Shown piece after piece: positions 1 to 7,546 of a DNA stretch of 25,121 nucleotides. The notes beneath the pieces were generated by a model. The model worked only from the letters and a program-made list of their open reading frames with translations. It was not told the origin of the DNA and did no database searches. The translations under genes and the position numbers were made by a program. The stretch comes from Clostridiales bacterium (lineage in GTDB: Bacteria > Bacillota_A > Clostridia > Christensenellales > Aristaeellaceae): contig JAIKWN010000264.1 in NCBI GenBank assembly GCA_024684665.1, positions 1 to 25,121 on the forward strand. Reading direction: 5' to 3'. Numbering within the stretch: position 1 is the first letter of the stretch; the number at the start of each line of letters is the position of its first letter.

Positions 1-55
1 ATAGGCGAATCAACGCCTACAGACTGTTTTGATCTTATTCAACTGTCAAACTTCC

Positions 56-76
56 GAGGCCGAAAGGCCTCTTTTT
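56..76 (+). terminator. Rho-independent terminator of an upstream unit
   Basis: A 6-bp GC-rich stem (56-61 with 66-71) closes on a GAAA tetraloop and is followed by five T. This is a compact intrinsic terminator for a + strand gene outside the window. A second short inverted repeat, TAGGCG at 2-7 with CGCCTA at 14-19, lies upstream without a T run, and I assign no function to it. Confidence 0.8.
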
Positions 77-82
77 GCGCCC

Positions 83-111
83 TTGCGGCATTTCCCGGTT
101 TGGGTTATACT
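83..111 (+). promoter_or_regulatory. Putative sigma-A-type promoter for the first gene
   Basis: TTGCGG at 83-88 and TATACT at 106-111 are separated by 17 bp. The -10 is good and the -35 is weak. It lies just after the terminator and about 35 bp before the start codon at 147, as expected for a new transcription unit. Confidence 0.5.
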
Positions 112-146
112 ACGGCGAAAAGAACTTCTACCATGGGAGGACCGGT

Positions 147-677
147 ATGGATCACTTCAAAGAGGATATCGTCGGGCGGGGGAATCCCAGCCTGTATAAC
201 GCGCTGTACGTTCTTGCCTGGGCGCTGCTCGCCCTCTTGGGCGTTCATGCCTTCGTGCTGCTGCAGATGCTGATCATGCAGTTCAGCCTGCCGGCGCTTG
301 CCATGTTCCTCGCGAACGCGGGGCTCGCGGTGCTACTCTATTTCGGGAAGGACGAACTGAAGGCGGAATACGAATACACCTTCACCAACGGGACGCTGGA
401 TTTCGCGAAGGTGCTGCGCGGAGCCAGGCGGAAGGAACTGGGGAGCATGAACGTGGCCAATGTGGAAGCCTGCGGGCATGTGACCGATCCCTCCTTCGCG
501 CGCTTCCGCAGCATGAACAGCGTCCGCACCCGGAACTGGTTCCTGAACCGGGACGGCAACCTGTTCTATTTCTATTACACGAAAGACGGACAGAAGAACA
601 TGATCGTCCTGGAACCCAGCGAAGAAATGGTGACGATGATCCGGGTGTATCTCCCGGCCGGGGTCTACCGGGGATGA
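147..677 (+). CDS. Small two-helix membrane protein of unknown function
   Basis: A 176-residue protein. I chose ATG 147 because GGGAGG at 135-140 sits 6 bp upstream; an in-frame TTG at 75 overlaps the terminator and is unlikely. Residues about 17-66 hold two hydrophobic segments separated by a few residues, so a membrane hairpin is likely. The remaining ~110 residues are soluble, with alternating beta-type segments and the motif FTNGTLDF, reminiscent of membrane-anchored bacterial PH-like domains. From memory it resembles the clostridial family DUF6106, but I could not confirm this. It is followed 16 bp later by the cysteine desulfurase gene and probably shares its transcript. No enzymatic motif is visible, so function is unassigned. 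Confidence 0.75.
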   Translation: MDHFKEDIVGRGNPSLYNALYVLAWALLALLGVHAFVLLQMLIMQFSLPALAMFLANAGLAVLLYFGKDELKAEYEYTFTNGTLDFAKVLRGARRKELGSMNVANVEACGHVTDPSFARFRSMNSVRTRNWFLNRDGNLFYFYYTKDGQKNMIVLEPSEEMVTMIRVYLPAGVYRG

Positions 678-693
678 GGAGCACGGCGGCGAT

Positions 694-1851
694 ATGAAGG
701 ATCGTATGATCTATCTCGACAACAGCGCGACCACGCGCCCTTATGACGCAGTGATCGAGCGCATGGCGCGGGCCATGCGGGAAGAATATGTCAATCCAAG
801 CGCGGCGTACGCGCCGGCCCTTGCGGGGGAGCGGGCGGCGGACGCCTGCCGCGCGCGGGTCGCCGCGGCGCTTTCCGCCAGGGAGTACCGGGTCTGCTTC
901 ACCTCCGGCGGCACGGAAAGCGACAACCTGGCCATCCTGGGCACGGCGGAAACGCTGCATGAAAAGGCGAATTTCGTCGCCAGCGTGGTGGAGCATCCCG
1001 CCGTCCTCGAAACGATGAAACGGGTTTCCGCCCTCGGGCATGAGGTGCGCCTGCTGCCCGTTACGGCGGAGGGCGCAGTCGATCTTTCGCGGGCGGAAGG
1101 GCTGATCGACGAACGCACGGCGTTCCTCAGCTGCATGAACGTGAACAACGAGACTGGGGCGGTGCAACCCGTAGAGGAACTCGCTCTGATTGCAAAGAGA
1201 AAGAACCCGAAGACTGTCGTCCACGTGGACGGGGTACAGGCCTTTCTCCGGGTTCCCCTCGCCCTTCCGGCGGCCATGATCGACTGCTATTCTCTGAGCG
1301 GGCACAAGATCCACGGACCAAAGGGCATCGGTGCGCTGGTGATGCGGCCGTCCCTTAGATTGGCGCCCCAGATGACGGGCGGCGGGCAGGAGAAGGGGCT
1401 GCGCTCTGGCACGACGAACCTGCCGGCGGTCCTGGGGCTCGGCGAGGCGGTGAAGGAGACCCCGGCGGACGTCGCCGTGCGCCTCAGGAGGCTGAAGCTG
1501 CGCCTCTGGGAACAGGTAAAAGGCGGGGAAGCCGTAGCCAACGGGCCGGATCCGGCGGACGAGGCCCGCTCCGCGCCCCATATCCTCAGCTTGTCCTTCC
1601 CGGGTGTGCGAGGCGAGGTGCTGCGCAATGCCCTCGAGGGCGAAGGCATCCTGGTATCGACCGGTTCGGCCTGCGCTTCCCACAAGCAGAAAGTGAGTTC
1701 CGGGCTCCTCGCGACCGGCATGGATCCCCGCCTGGCGGACGGTACGATCCGCGTGAGCCTTGGGCTGTTCAATACGGAAGAAGAGATCGACCGCGCGGCG
1801 GAGGCGATCCTGCGCCTCACGGCGATGCTGCGGAGATTTCAGAGGAGATAA
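694..1851 (+). CDS. Cysteine desulfurase (NifS/IscS family), probable ThiI partner
   Basis: A PLP-dependent class V aminotransferase-fold enzyme that moves sulfur from L-cysteine onto its own cysteine as a persulfide. The 385-residue length is normal. Family marks are YLDNSATT near the N terminus, TSGGTESDN at 70-78, the PLP-binding lysine K205 in SGHKIHG, and the persulfide cysteine C327 in STGSACAS. The start could be ATG 694 or ATG 706; the latter gives MIYLDN, the usual family N terminus, with AAGGA at 697-701 just upstream. thiI begins 2 bp after the stop. In Bacillus a dedicated desulfurase (NifZ) next to thiI feeds tRNA thiolation, and the same role is inferred here. A general Fe-S cluster role cannot be excluded. 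Confidence 0.95.
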   Translation: MKDRMIYLDNSATTRPYDAVIERMARAMREEYVNPSAAYAPALAGERAADACRARVAAALSAREYRVCFTSGGTESDNLAILGTAETLHEKANFVASVVEHPAVLETMKRVSALGHEVRLLPVTAEGAVDLSRAEGLIDERTAFLSCMNVNNETGAVQPVEELALIAKRKNPKTVVHVDGVQAFLRVPLALPAAMIDCYSLSGHKIHGPKGIGALVMRPSLRLAPQMTGGGQEKGLRSGTTNLPAVLGLGEAVKETPADVAVRLRRLKLRLWEQVKGGEAVANGPDPADEARSAPHILSLSFPGVRGEVLRNALEGEGILVSTGSACASHKQKVSSGLLATGMDPRLADGTIRVSLGLFNTEEEIDRAAEAILRLTAMLRRFQRR

Positions 1852-1853
1852 TC

Positions 1854-3032
1854 ATGCGCGAAGTATTGCTCGTCCGGTACGGCGAGGTGTTCCTGAAGGG
1901 GCAGAACCGTCCCTTCTTCCTGCACAAGCTGATGAACCAGATCCGGGAGCTGGTCGAGGGCGTCGGCGGGAAAGTCTGGCTTTCGGAAGGACGTATTTAC
2001 GTGGCGGACTGCGTGGACATGGAAGAGTGCGCAAAGCGTGTCTGCCGGGTCTTCGGTGTCCATTCCGTCAGCCCCGCGGTCGAAATGGAAAAAGATGATT
2101 TCGAAGCCGTCTGCCGTCAGGCCGCACATATGATGGGGGACTTCGAGGGCAGCTTCAAGGTCCTGGCCAGGAGATCCGACAAACATTATCCGCTGGATTC
2201 CCCGGCCATAATGCGGGAGGCGGGAGCTCGCATTCTGGAAGCCAATCCCCGGCTGCATGTGGACGTGAACCATCCGGATACGGTCATGACCATCGAGATC
2301 CGTGACTTCGCGTATCTCTCCTGCCGCCGCCTTCCTGCCGTCGGCGGCATGCCCATGGGCACGAACGGCCGCGCCTGCCTCCTCCTTTCCGGCGGCATCG
2401 ACAGCCCGGTCGCCGGCTACATGGTGGCGAAGCGGGGCGTGGAGCTCTCGTGCGTGCACTACCATTCCTTCCCCTATACGAGCGAACGGGCGAAGGACAA
2501 GGTGCTCTCCCTGGCCCGGATCCTCGCTTCTTACTGCGGTCCCGTTCGGGTATACATCGTCCCCTTCACAAAGATCCAGATGGAGATCCACGCGAAATGC
2601 CGGGAGGATTACACTACCCTGCTCATGCGCCGCTTCATGATGGCCATTGCGGAGCGGGTGGCGAAGGAGGACGGGGCGCAGGCGCTCGTCACCGGCGAAT
2701 CCATCGGCCAGGTAGCCAGCCAGACCATGGAAGCCTTGGCCTGCACGGACGCCATGGTGGACCTGCCGGTCTTCCGGCCGCTCATCGGCATGGACAAGAG
2801 CGAGATCATCGCGCGAGCGGAGGAAATCGGCACCTACGAAACTTCCTCTCTGCCCTATGAGGACTGCTGCACCATCTTCACCCCAAGGCATCCTGCGACC
2901 CATCCGCGGCTTTCCGCCGTCCTGGCGCAGGAGAAACTCCTCGATATGGAGAGCCTGATCGCGGAGGCCGTTTCCGGAACGGAATGCGTGCGCGTTTCGG
3001 CGGAGGACCAGCCCGCAGAAGAAAGCTTCTAA
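1854..3032 (+). CDS. thiI: tRNA 4-thiouridine synthetase ThiI
   Basis: An ATP-dependent enzyme that adenylates U8 of tRNA and inserts sulfur to form 4-thiouridine; it may also serve thiamine thiazole synthesis. The 392 residues fit the short form with a ferredoxin-like/THUMP N-terminal part and a PP-loop ATPase. The PP-loop LLLSGGIDSP is at about residues 178-187, followed by GESIGQVASQT. A cysteine pair in YEDCCTIF corresponds to the catalytic-loop region of ThiI. The C-terminal rhodanese domain of the E. coli enzyme is absent, so sulfur must come directly from a partner desulfurase, consistent with the gene just upstream. AGAGGAG precedes the start. The next gene has its own promoter 70 bp downstream. 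Confidence 0.95.
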   Translation: MREVLLVRYGEVFLKGQNRPFFLHKLMNQIRELVEGVGGKVWLSEGRIYVADCVDMEECAKRVCRVFGVHSVSPAVEMEKDDFEAVCRQAAHMMGDFEGSFKVLARRSDKHYPLDSPAIMREAGARILEANPRLHVDVNHPDTVMTIEIRDFAYLSCRRLPAVGGMPMGTNGRACLLLSGGIDSPVAGYMVAKRGVELSCVHYHSFPYTSERAKDKVLSLARILASYCGPVRVYIVPFTKIQMEIHAKCREDYTTLLMRRFMMAIAERVAKEDGAQALVTGESIGQVASQTMEALACTDAMVDLPVFRPLIGMDKSEIIARAEEIGTYETSSLPYEDCCTIFTPRHPATHPRLSAVLAQEKLLDMESLIAEAVSGTECVRVSAEDQPAEESF

Positions 3033-3050
3033 GACCCCTGCGGAATGGAA

Positions 3051-3100
3051 CCGAAACGATCCGAATCAAACCGAAACGGATTGAATCGGATTGAAACTAT
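3051..3100 (+). repeat. Five in-register 10-bp direct repeats upstream of the Asp23 promoter
   Basis: Five consecutive 10-bp units begin at 3051, 3061, 3071, 3081 and 3091. Units 1-3 start CCGAA and units 4-5 start TTGAA, with A or T then C following in every unit. A looser sixth unit (GGAAT) may precede at 3041. The array ends 2 bp before the -35 box at 3103. The spacing is about one DNA turn, so all units face the same side of the helix, which suits cooperative binding by an activator or an intrinsic bend. The regulator is unknown. Confidence 0.7.
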
Positions 3101-3102
3101 GG

Positions 3103-3131
3103 TTGTGCAATGGCGGAAAATCTGTTATACT
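3103..3131 (+). promoter_or_regulatory. Sigma-A-type promoter of the Asp23 operon
   Basis: TTGTGC at 3103-3108 and TATACT at 3126-3131 are separated by exactly 17 bp. The predicted transcription start is near 3138, giving a leader of about 20 nt that contains the strong AAGGAGGTG site at 3145-3153. The imperfect -35 together with adjacent phased repeats suggests activator dependence. Confidence 0.75.
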
Positions 3132-3158
3132 GCGGATATTCCAGAAGGAGGTGTTTGC

Positions 3159-3842
3159 ATGAGCGAAGAGAATGTGACCAAGGCCCAGGAAAACGGCCAG
3201 ATTACATATGCGAACGAGGTCATTTCGACGATCGTCACCGTGGCGACTCTGGAGGTCGAAGGGATCTCGGGCATCACCGGCGGCGGCGCGATCAGCGGCA
3301 TCATCACGAGAGGGAAAACACCCCGTGGCGTCAAGGTGGACGTGAAGGGCGACCGGGTAAGCGTGGATATCAGCGTTTCCGTGGATTACGGCATCCCGAT
3401 CCAGAAGGTGGGAAGAAACTGCCAGGAGAACGTCCGCAAATCCATTGAGACTATGACAGGCCTCAAAGTCGAGCGGGTGGATCTGCACGTCGTCAGCGTC
3501 AGCTTCGAAAAGGAGAATCAGGAGCTGGACAAGGGGCAGCGCCTTGCGCTTTCCTTGGATGGCGAAATCGCAGAAGAAAAGCCGGCGGAACTCGCGGAAG
3601 CGCCTGCGGAAGCCGAAGACGCAGACGCGACGGAAGTGGACGCGCAGAAAACGGCTGAAGAAGAGGCTGAAGAAGAAGCCGAAGAAGAGGCCGGAGAACA
3701 GCCGGAAGACGACGACAGCAAAACGGAAACCGTAACCTTTGAGTTCGCAGAGGAGACGGAGGAAGAACCGGAAGACAGCGAAGGGGACGACAGGGAATAC
3801 CGCGGAACTGACGCGAAGACGGAAGAGGAGGCTGCCCAATGA
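3159..3842 (+). CDS. Asp23/Gls24 family envelope stress protein with acidic tail
   Basis: A 227-residue protein. The start is ATG 3159, 5 bp after AAGGAGGTG; a longer reading from 3045 would run through the promoter. Residues about 13-118 form the Asp23/Gls24 domain (ITYANEVISTIVTVATLEVEGISG, then GVKVDVKGDRVSVDISVSVDYG, ending in VERVDLHVVSVSF; listed as separate short stretches of that domain). In staphylococci such proteins cluster at the membrane through AmaP and affect cell-envelope stress. After residue ~140 the protein is a low-complexity tail rich in Glu and Ala, absent from most family members. The next gene encodes the expected AmaP-like anchor and overlaps this stop codon by 4 bp, so translational coupling is likely. 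Confidence 0.9.
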   Translation: MSEENVTKAQENGQITYANEVISTIVTVATLEVEGISGITGGGAISGIITRGKTPRGVKVDVKGDRVSVDISVSVDYGIPIQKVGRNCQENVRKSIETMTGLKVERVDLHVVSVSFEKENQELDKGQRLALSLDGEIAEEKPAELAEAPAEAEDADATEVDAQKTAEEEAEEEAEEEAGEQPEDDDSKTETVTFEFAEETEEEPEDSEGDDREYRGTDAKTEEEAAQ

Positions 3843-5050
3843 AACATCCGTTTTGGGACCGGATCCTGATGCTCATCACGGCTGCCGTATGCATCGCCGC
3901 GGCGGCCGGGATCGTGATGCTCATCTTAGGCAAATTCTCCCTGGGGCAGGTCACGGATCTGCTCGGTAGGATCGACTTCTCCCGCAGCATCGTAAAAGCC
4001 ATCGGAGGCGCGGCGGCGGCGGTTTGCGCCCTCTTCGGCGTGTTCATGCTGTCCATGATGACGCCCGCCCGCAAGAAGAAGAGTAGCAACTTTGCGATTC
4101 AGCGCAACGAGAACGGAATGGTCCGCATTTCCCTCAAGGCGCTGGAGACCTTGGTCAACAAGGTCCTGAACCAGCATGCGGAGCTGAAGGTCGTGACCTC
4201 CTCCCTCTTCAGCGACGAGGAGACCATCCGGGTGGATGTGCACATCGCCCTGCAGTCCGACATCAGCATGCCACTTGCCATCTCCTCCCTGCAGAAGCAG
4301 ATCAAGCGCTATATCGAAGCCTGCTCCGGCGTGCAGGTATCAGAAGTACGTATCTTTGTGGACAGCACGCTGCCTTCGGACGAGAATGCGGCTAAGTCCC
4401 CCTATGCGATCCCAGAATCCCTGCTGAAGGGCACGGATGCGCTTTCCGAGGGACATCCGGAAGAGGAGCCTGCATCGCCCCCAAAATCTGAGCCGGTTCC
4501 GGAAGTGAAGCCTGAGCCCGATCCGGAGCCGGCGAGCGCCCCTGGCAAGGCGGAATTCGGGCAGAGCGACTTCATGCGGGAAGCGTACGCGCCGAAGAGC
4601 GAGCCCGCCCCCGCGGAAGAAGCAGACGAAGCCGAAGAAGAGGCTGAAGCCGCTGAAGCAGAAACTGAGGCAGAAACCGGAGAAGCTCCTGCGGAGGAAT
4701 CCGGGGAAGAGCCTGAATACGAAGAAGAGCCCGAACCCGCAGGGGAACCGGAAGAGGAAGACGAATTTGCGGCAGAGCCGGAGGACGAGGAAGAGCCGGA
4801 GTTCGAAGAGAATTCCGAACCTGCGGAAGGATCTGACGCAGAGACAGAAGCGGAAGAATCCGTTGATACCGAAGAACCGGAAGAACTGCTGGAAGAGGAA
4901 TACCCGGAAGAAGTACCGGCGACAGAGGAACAGCCGGAAGAGGAACTTCCGGAGGAAGACTCCGCCTTCGGCGGGAATTATGAAAAGAAACACAAGGCGG
5001 GCGAATCGGCCTTTGGGGCTGACGCGGAAGGGACGGGTGATGCGCTGTGA
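3839..5050 (+). CDS. amaP: AmaP-like membrane anchor of Asp23, with very long Glu-rich tail
   Basis: A 403-residue protein. Two transmembrane segments at about residues 8-31 and 51-74 form a hairpin, followed by a basic stretch (ARKKKSS) and an Asp23-like domain at about 88-178. This is the layout of AmaP, which recruits Asp23 to the membrane. From about residue 200 to 380 the chain is extremely acidic, made of Glu, Pro and Ala with few hydrophobics; known AmaP proteins are roughly 180-200 residues, so this one is about doubled. The coding DNA there is a run of GAA, GAG and CCG codons. The start overlaps the upstream stop (ATGA), and GAGGAGG lies just before it. The C terminus returns to mixed composition. 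The tail's function is unknown. Confidence 0.85.
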   Translation: MKHPFWDRILMLITAAVCIAAAAGIVMLILGKFSLGQVTDLLGRIDFSRSIVKAIGGAAAAVCALFGVFMLSMMTPARKKKSSNFAIQRNENGMVRISLKALETLVNKVLNQHAELKVVTSSLFSDEETIRVDVHIALQSDISMPLAISSLQKQIKRYIEACSGVQVSEVRIFVDSTLPSDENAAKSPYAIPESLLKGTDALSEGHPEEEPASPPKSEPVPEVKPEPDPEPASAPGKAEFGQSDFMREAYAPKSEPAPAEEADEAEEEAEAAEAETEAETGEAPAEESGEEPEYEEEPEPAGEPEEEDEFAAEPEDEEEPEFEENSEPAEGSDAETEAEESVDTEEPEELLEEEYPEEVPATEEQPEEELPEEDSAFGGNYEKKHKAGESAFGADAEGTGDAL

Positions 5051-5286
5051 AAGACATCCGGACTGCCATTCAGCAGATGCTCACCCTCGGAACCGCTGCC
5101 TGCGCCATGTTCTGCGCGGCGCTGGGTGTCATCTTCGCTATCCTTTGCCTGACCATCGGGCCGGGTCCCGCGGTCCTGATAGCCGTTTGCTTCCTGCTGG
5201 GCGCCTTCATTGGCGGCGTCAGGGACAAAAAGGCTTTTATCCGCGGATGTGTGAATTTCTTTCATCGGGACGAAAACGACTATTGA
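5047..5286 (+). CDS. DUF2273-like small membrane protein
   Basis: A 79-residue protein starting at GTG 5047, which overlaps the amaP stop codon (GTGA). Two hydrophobic stretches (about residues 14-38 and 41-57) are followed by a basic, soluble tail ending in RDENDY. Size, topology and position after Asp23 and AmaP match the DUF2273 family of small integral membrane proteins found in Asp23 operons of Firmicutes. Its molecular role is not known. It probably acts with the two upstream proteins at the membrane. Confidence 0.75.
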   Translation: MKDIRTAIQQMLTLGTAACAMFCAALGVIFAILCLTIGPGPAVLIAVCFLLGAFIGGVRDKKAFIRGCVNFFHRDENDY

Positions 5287-5296
5287 CGCGGAAGAA

Positions 5297-5318
5297 CGCC
5301 CCGGCAAAAGCCGGGGCG
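5297..5318 (+). terminator. GC-rich hairpin between the Asp23 module and nusB
   Basis: A perfect 9-bp stem (5297-5305 with 5310-5318) has an AAAA loop and is followed by only GTTT. The stem is strong but the U tract is poor, so it may be a leaky terminator or a processing hairpin. That would allow partial read-through from the Asp23 promoter into nusB, for which I see no separate promoter. Confidence 0.5.
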
Positions 5319-5345
5319 GTTTGAAAGCGGGACAGGAGAATAACC

Positions 5346-5765
5346 ATGTCAAGGCCCGCGGCCCGCGAGGCGGCCATGCAGCTTATCTTTGAACAGCTTT
5401 TCGGAGGCGAAGGGGAGCAGGAAGCTCTCGTTGAGCTTACCGGATACGAACCGGTGCCGAACGACGCGAAATACATTGCGCACGTCGTTTCGGGCGTTCG
5501 GGAGCACCGGAAGGAACTGGATGGGATGATCGCGCCTTGCTTGCGCGGATGGTCATTGGAGCGCATTGCGAGGGTCAACCACGCGGTACTACTCCTCGCC
5601 GTCTTCGAAATGGAGGACGGGCTGCCGGCCGGCGTCGCCATCAATGAGGCGCTGGAGCTGACGCGCAAATACTCCGGCGAGGAGAGCGTGGGATTCGTGA
5701 ACGGCGTGCTGGGAACGATCCGGCGACAGGCGGGGAAAATGAATGAACGCGATCCTGGGGTTTGA
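5346..5765 (+). CDS. nusB: Transcription antitermination factor NusB
   Basis: A 139-residue all-helical protein that binds boxA RNA with NusE (ribosomal protein S10) during rRNA transcription. The N-terminal pattern ARE-A-QLIFEQLF and the C-terminal block INEALELTRKYS...FVNGVLGTI are NusB signatures, and the length is typical. ATG 5346 follows ACAGGAG. The last 23 bp overlap the next gene, indicating a tightly packed operon. Its place after the Asp23 genes and ahead of folD-xseAB is standard for Clostridia. Confidence 0.95.
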   Translation: MSRPAAREAAMQLIFEQLFGGEGEQEALVELTGYEPVPNDAKYIAHVVSGVREHRKELDGMIAPCLRGWSLERIARVNHAVLLLAVFEMEDGLPAGVAINEALELTRKYSGEESVGFVNGVLGTIRRQAGKMNERDPGV

Positions 5766-6714
5766 CACGAGCTGCTATACGACCAGCGCGGCCCTGGCTA
5801 CCCTGGAAGGAGAGATCCTTTGCTCCAGCCGGCGGCTGCTGACGGTTCCCGCGGGGGAGCGGGGGCTCATGCAGTCCGAGGGGTTGTTTCAGCACGTTTC
5901 CCGCCTTCCGGAGATCCTGGAAGTGGCGCTTCGGGAGGCGGCGGGCGCGGAAATCGTCGCAGTGGCTGCCAGCGTCCGTCCGCGGCCCCGGGAGGATTCG
6001 TATATGCCCGTCTTTCGGGCGGGGGAATCGCAGGCACGGTCGGCGGCGGCGCTGCTGGGCGTGCCTTTTTATCCGGTAAGCCACCAGGAAGGGCATGTGC
6101 GGGCGGCTCTCGTGGATTCCGGGATCGACCGGAAGCAGCCCTTCCTTGCCCTGCACCTTTCCGGCGGGACGACGGAAATGCTGCTTTCGGACGGGAGTGG
6201 GCTCACGCTGCTGGGCGGAAGCTTGGACCTTTCCGCCGGACAGCTGATCGACCGGATCGGCGTTTTCCTGAACCTTGGCTTTCCCGCCGGGCCGGAAATG
6301 GAACGGCTCGCCCTGCGGGGGACGGCGGAGGGGCGCATCGGCGTCTCCATCCGCGGCTGTAACTGCTGCATTGCCGGTGCGGAAAACAAGGCGAAGGGTT
6401 TTCTTGCCTCCGGCGGATTGACCCCGGAGGATGCCGCAGCGGAAGTATTCGACTTCCTCGCCCGCACGGTGGAGCGGATGATCGAGGCGGGCTGCGGGGA
6501 GACCGGATGCCGGCAGGCACTTCTGGCAGGGGGCGTCGCTTCTTCTCGGCTCTTTGGCTTTCTGGTCCGCGCGCGGGCGGAAAAGCGGCGCCTCAGATGC
6601 AGGATTTGTTTCGCCCGGCCGGAGCTTTCCGGCGACAATGCCGCCGGCGTCGCGCTTTTGGGCGCGGATCGCTGGTGGGCAGAACAGGAGGTACTCCATG
6701 GCCATTCGGATTGA
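5743..6714 (+). CDS. TsaD/Kae1-like peptidase M22 paralog
   Basis: A 323-residue ASKHA-fold protein related to TsaD, the enzyme that adds threonylcarbamoyl to A37 of tRNA. The metal-binding motif is kept as H114-x-E-G-H118 and the late aspartate as D298 in SGDNAAG. The TsaD motif SGGHTQ reads SGGTTEM here, and the downstream helix is divergent (LSAGQLIDR instead of DAAGEAFDK), so it is probably not the canonical tRNA enzyme. No tsaB, tsaC or tsaE is nearby. Clustered cysteines (C206, C208, C209) lie in the insert before the second half. Similar paralogs are found near nusB/xseA in Clostridia, without an established function that I know of. It overlaps nusB by 23 bp and folD by 17 bp. Confidence 0.8.
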   Translation: MNAILGFDTSCYTTSAALATLEGEILCSSRRLLTVPAGERGLMQSEGLFQHVSRLPEILEVALREAAGAEIVAVAASVRPRPREDSYMPVFRAGESQARSAAALLGVPFYPVSHQEGHVRAALVDSGIDRKQPFLALHLSGGTTEMLLSDGSGLTLLGGSLDLSAGQLIDRIGVFLNLGFPAGPEMERLALRGTAEGRIGVSIRGCNCCIAGAENKAKGFLASGGLTPEDAAAEVFDFLARTVERMIEAGCGETGCRQALLAGGVASSRLFGFLVRARAEKRRLRCRICFARPELSGDNAAGVALLGADRWWAEQEVLHGHSD

Positions 6715-7546
6715 TGGGAAGGCGGTTGCGGCGATTGTGCGCGCCGCGGCGGCGGAACGAGCAGCGCAGCTGCGGGCCCGCGGCGTCGAGCCGCATCTCG
6801 CGGTGATCCTCGCGGGGGAGAATCCCGCGAGCGCTGTGTACGTGCGCAACAAAGAGCGGGCCTGCTGCGAGGCGGGGATCCGTTCCACGGTCGTCCGTCT
6901 GCCGGAGGACGTTTCCCAGACGGTGCTGGAGACGGAGATCGCGCGGCTGAACGGGGACGAAACGGTGCACGGCATCCTTGTGCAGCTGCCTCTGCCGAAA
7001 GGGCTGGATGAGAAGCGTGCCCTCGCGCTCATCGATCCCGCAAAGGACGTGGATGGTTTCCATACGGTCAATACGGGGAACCTCTGGAAGGGGGAGCCCG
7101 GTTTCGTGCCCTGTACGCCTCATGGCGTCATGGAGCTCCTGAAAGCCTATGACATCGATCCCAGGGGCAGGCGGGCGGTGATCGTCGGGCGCAGCGACAT
7201 CGTGGGCAAGCCTATGGCGGCGCTTCTCCTGCGCGCGGACGCGACCGTGACCGTCTGTCATTCCAAAACCCGGAACCTGAAAGAGATCTGCCGCGAGGCG
7301 GAGATTCTCGTGGCCGCGGTCGGAAAGCCGCGCATGATCACGTGGGATATGATCCGCCCGGGCGCTGCGGTCATCGATGTGGGCATCAACCGCGTTGACG
7401 GAAAGCTCATGGGCGATGTGGACTTTGAAGGGGCGGAGAAGGTGGCCGGCTGGATCACTCCGGTCCCCGGCGGGGTCGGCCCCATGACGATTTCCATGCT
7501 GCTGCAGAACGCGGTGCAGGCGGCGGAGCGGGCATGTCCCTCCTGA
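6698..7546 (+). CDS. folD: Bifunctional methylenetetrahydrofolate dehydrogenase/cyclohydrolase FolD
   Basis: A 282-residue enzyme that interconverts 5,10-methylene-, 5,10-methenyl- and 10-formyl-tetrahydrofolate in the cytoplasm, using NADP(H). ATG 6698 follows AGGAGGT at 6686-6692 by 5 bp; longer in-frame readings enter the previous gene. Visible signatures are Y48-x-x-x-K52 in the active site, GILVQLPLPKGLDE at about 92-105, PCTPHGVMELL, the nucleotide-binding GRSDIVGKPMA and the C-terminal PVPGGVGPMT. Its stop overlaps xseA by 13 bp. Length and all motifs are normal. Confidence 0.97.
   Translation: MAIRIDGKAVAAIVRAAAAERAAQLRARGVEPHLAVILAGENPASAVYVRNKERACCEAGIRSTVVRLPEDVSQTVLETEIARLNGDETVHGILVQLPLPKGLDEKRALALIDPAKDVDGFHTVNTGNLWKGEPGFVPCTPHGVMELLKAYDIDPRGRRAVIVGRSDIVGKPMAALLLRADATVTVCHSKTRNLKEICREAEILVAAVGKPRMITWDMIRPGAAVIDVGINRVDGKLMGDVDFEGAEKVAGWITPVPGGVGPMTISMLLQNAVQAAERACPS

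Noticed and set aside
1..55. End of an upstream coding gene
   Set aside because: Too short to show a reading frame with any recognisable motif; only the terminator that follows is supported.
3051..3100. CRISPR-like repeat array
   Set aside because: Units are 10 bp, adjacent and without spacers; no cas gene is present.
3045..3158. N-terminal extension of the Asp23 protein
   Set aside because: The extension runs through the 10-bp repeats and the promoter; ATG 3159 has a near-perfect ribosome site.
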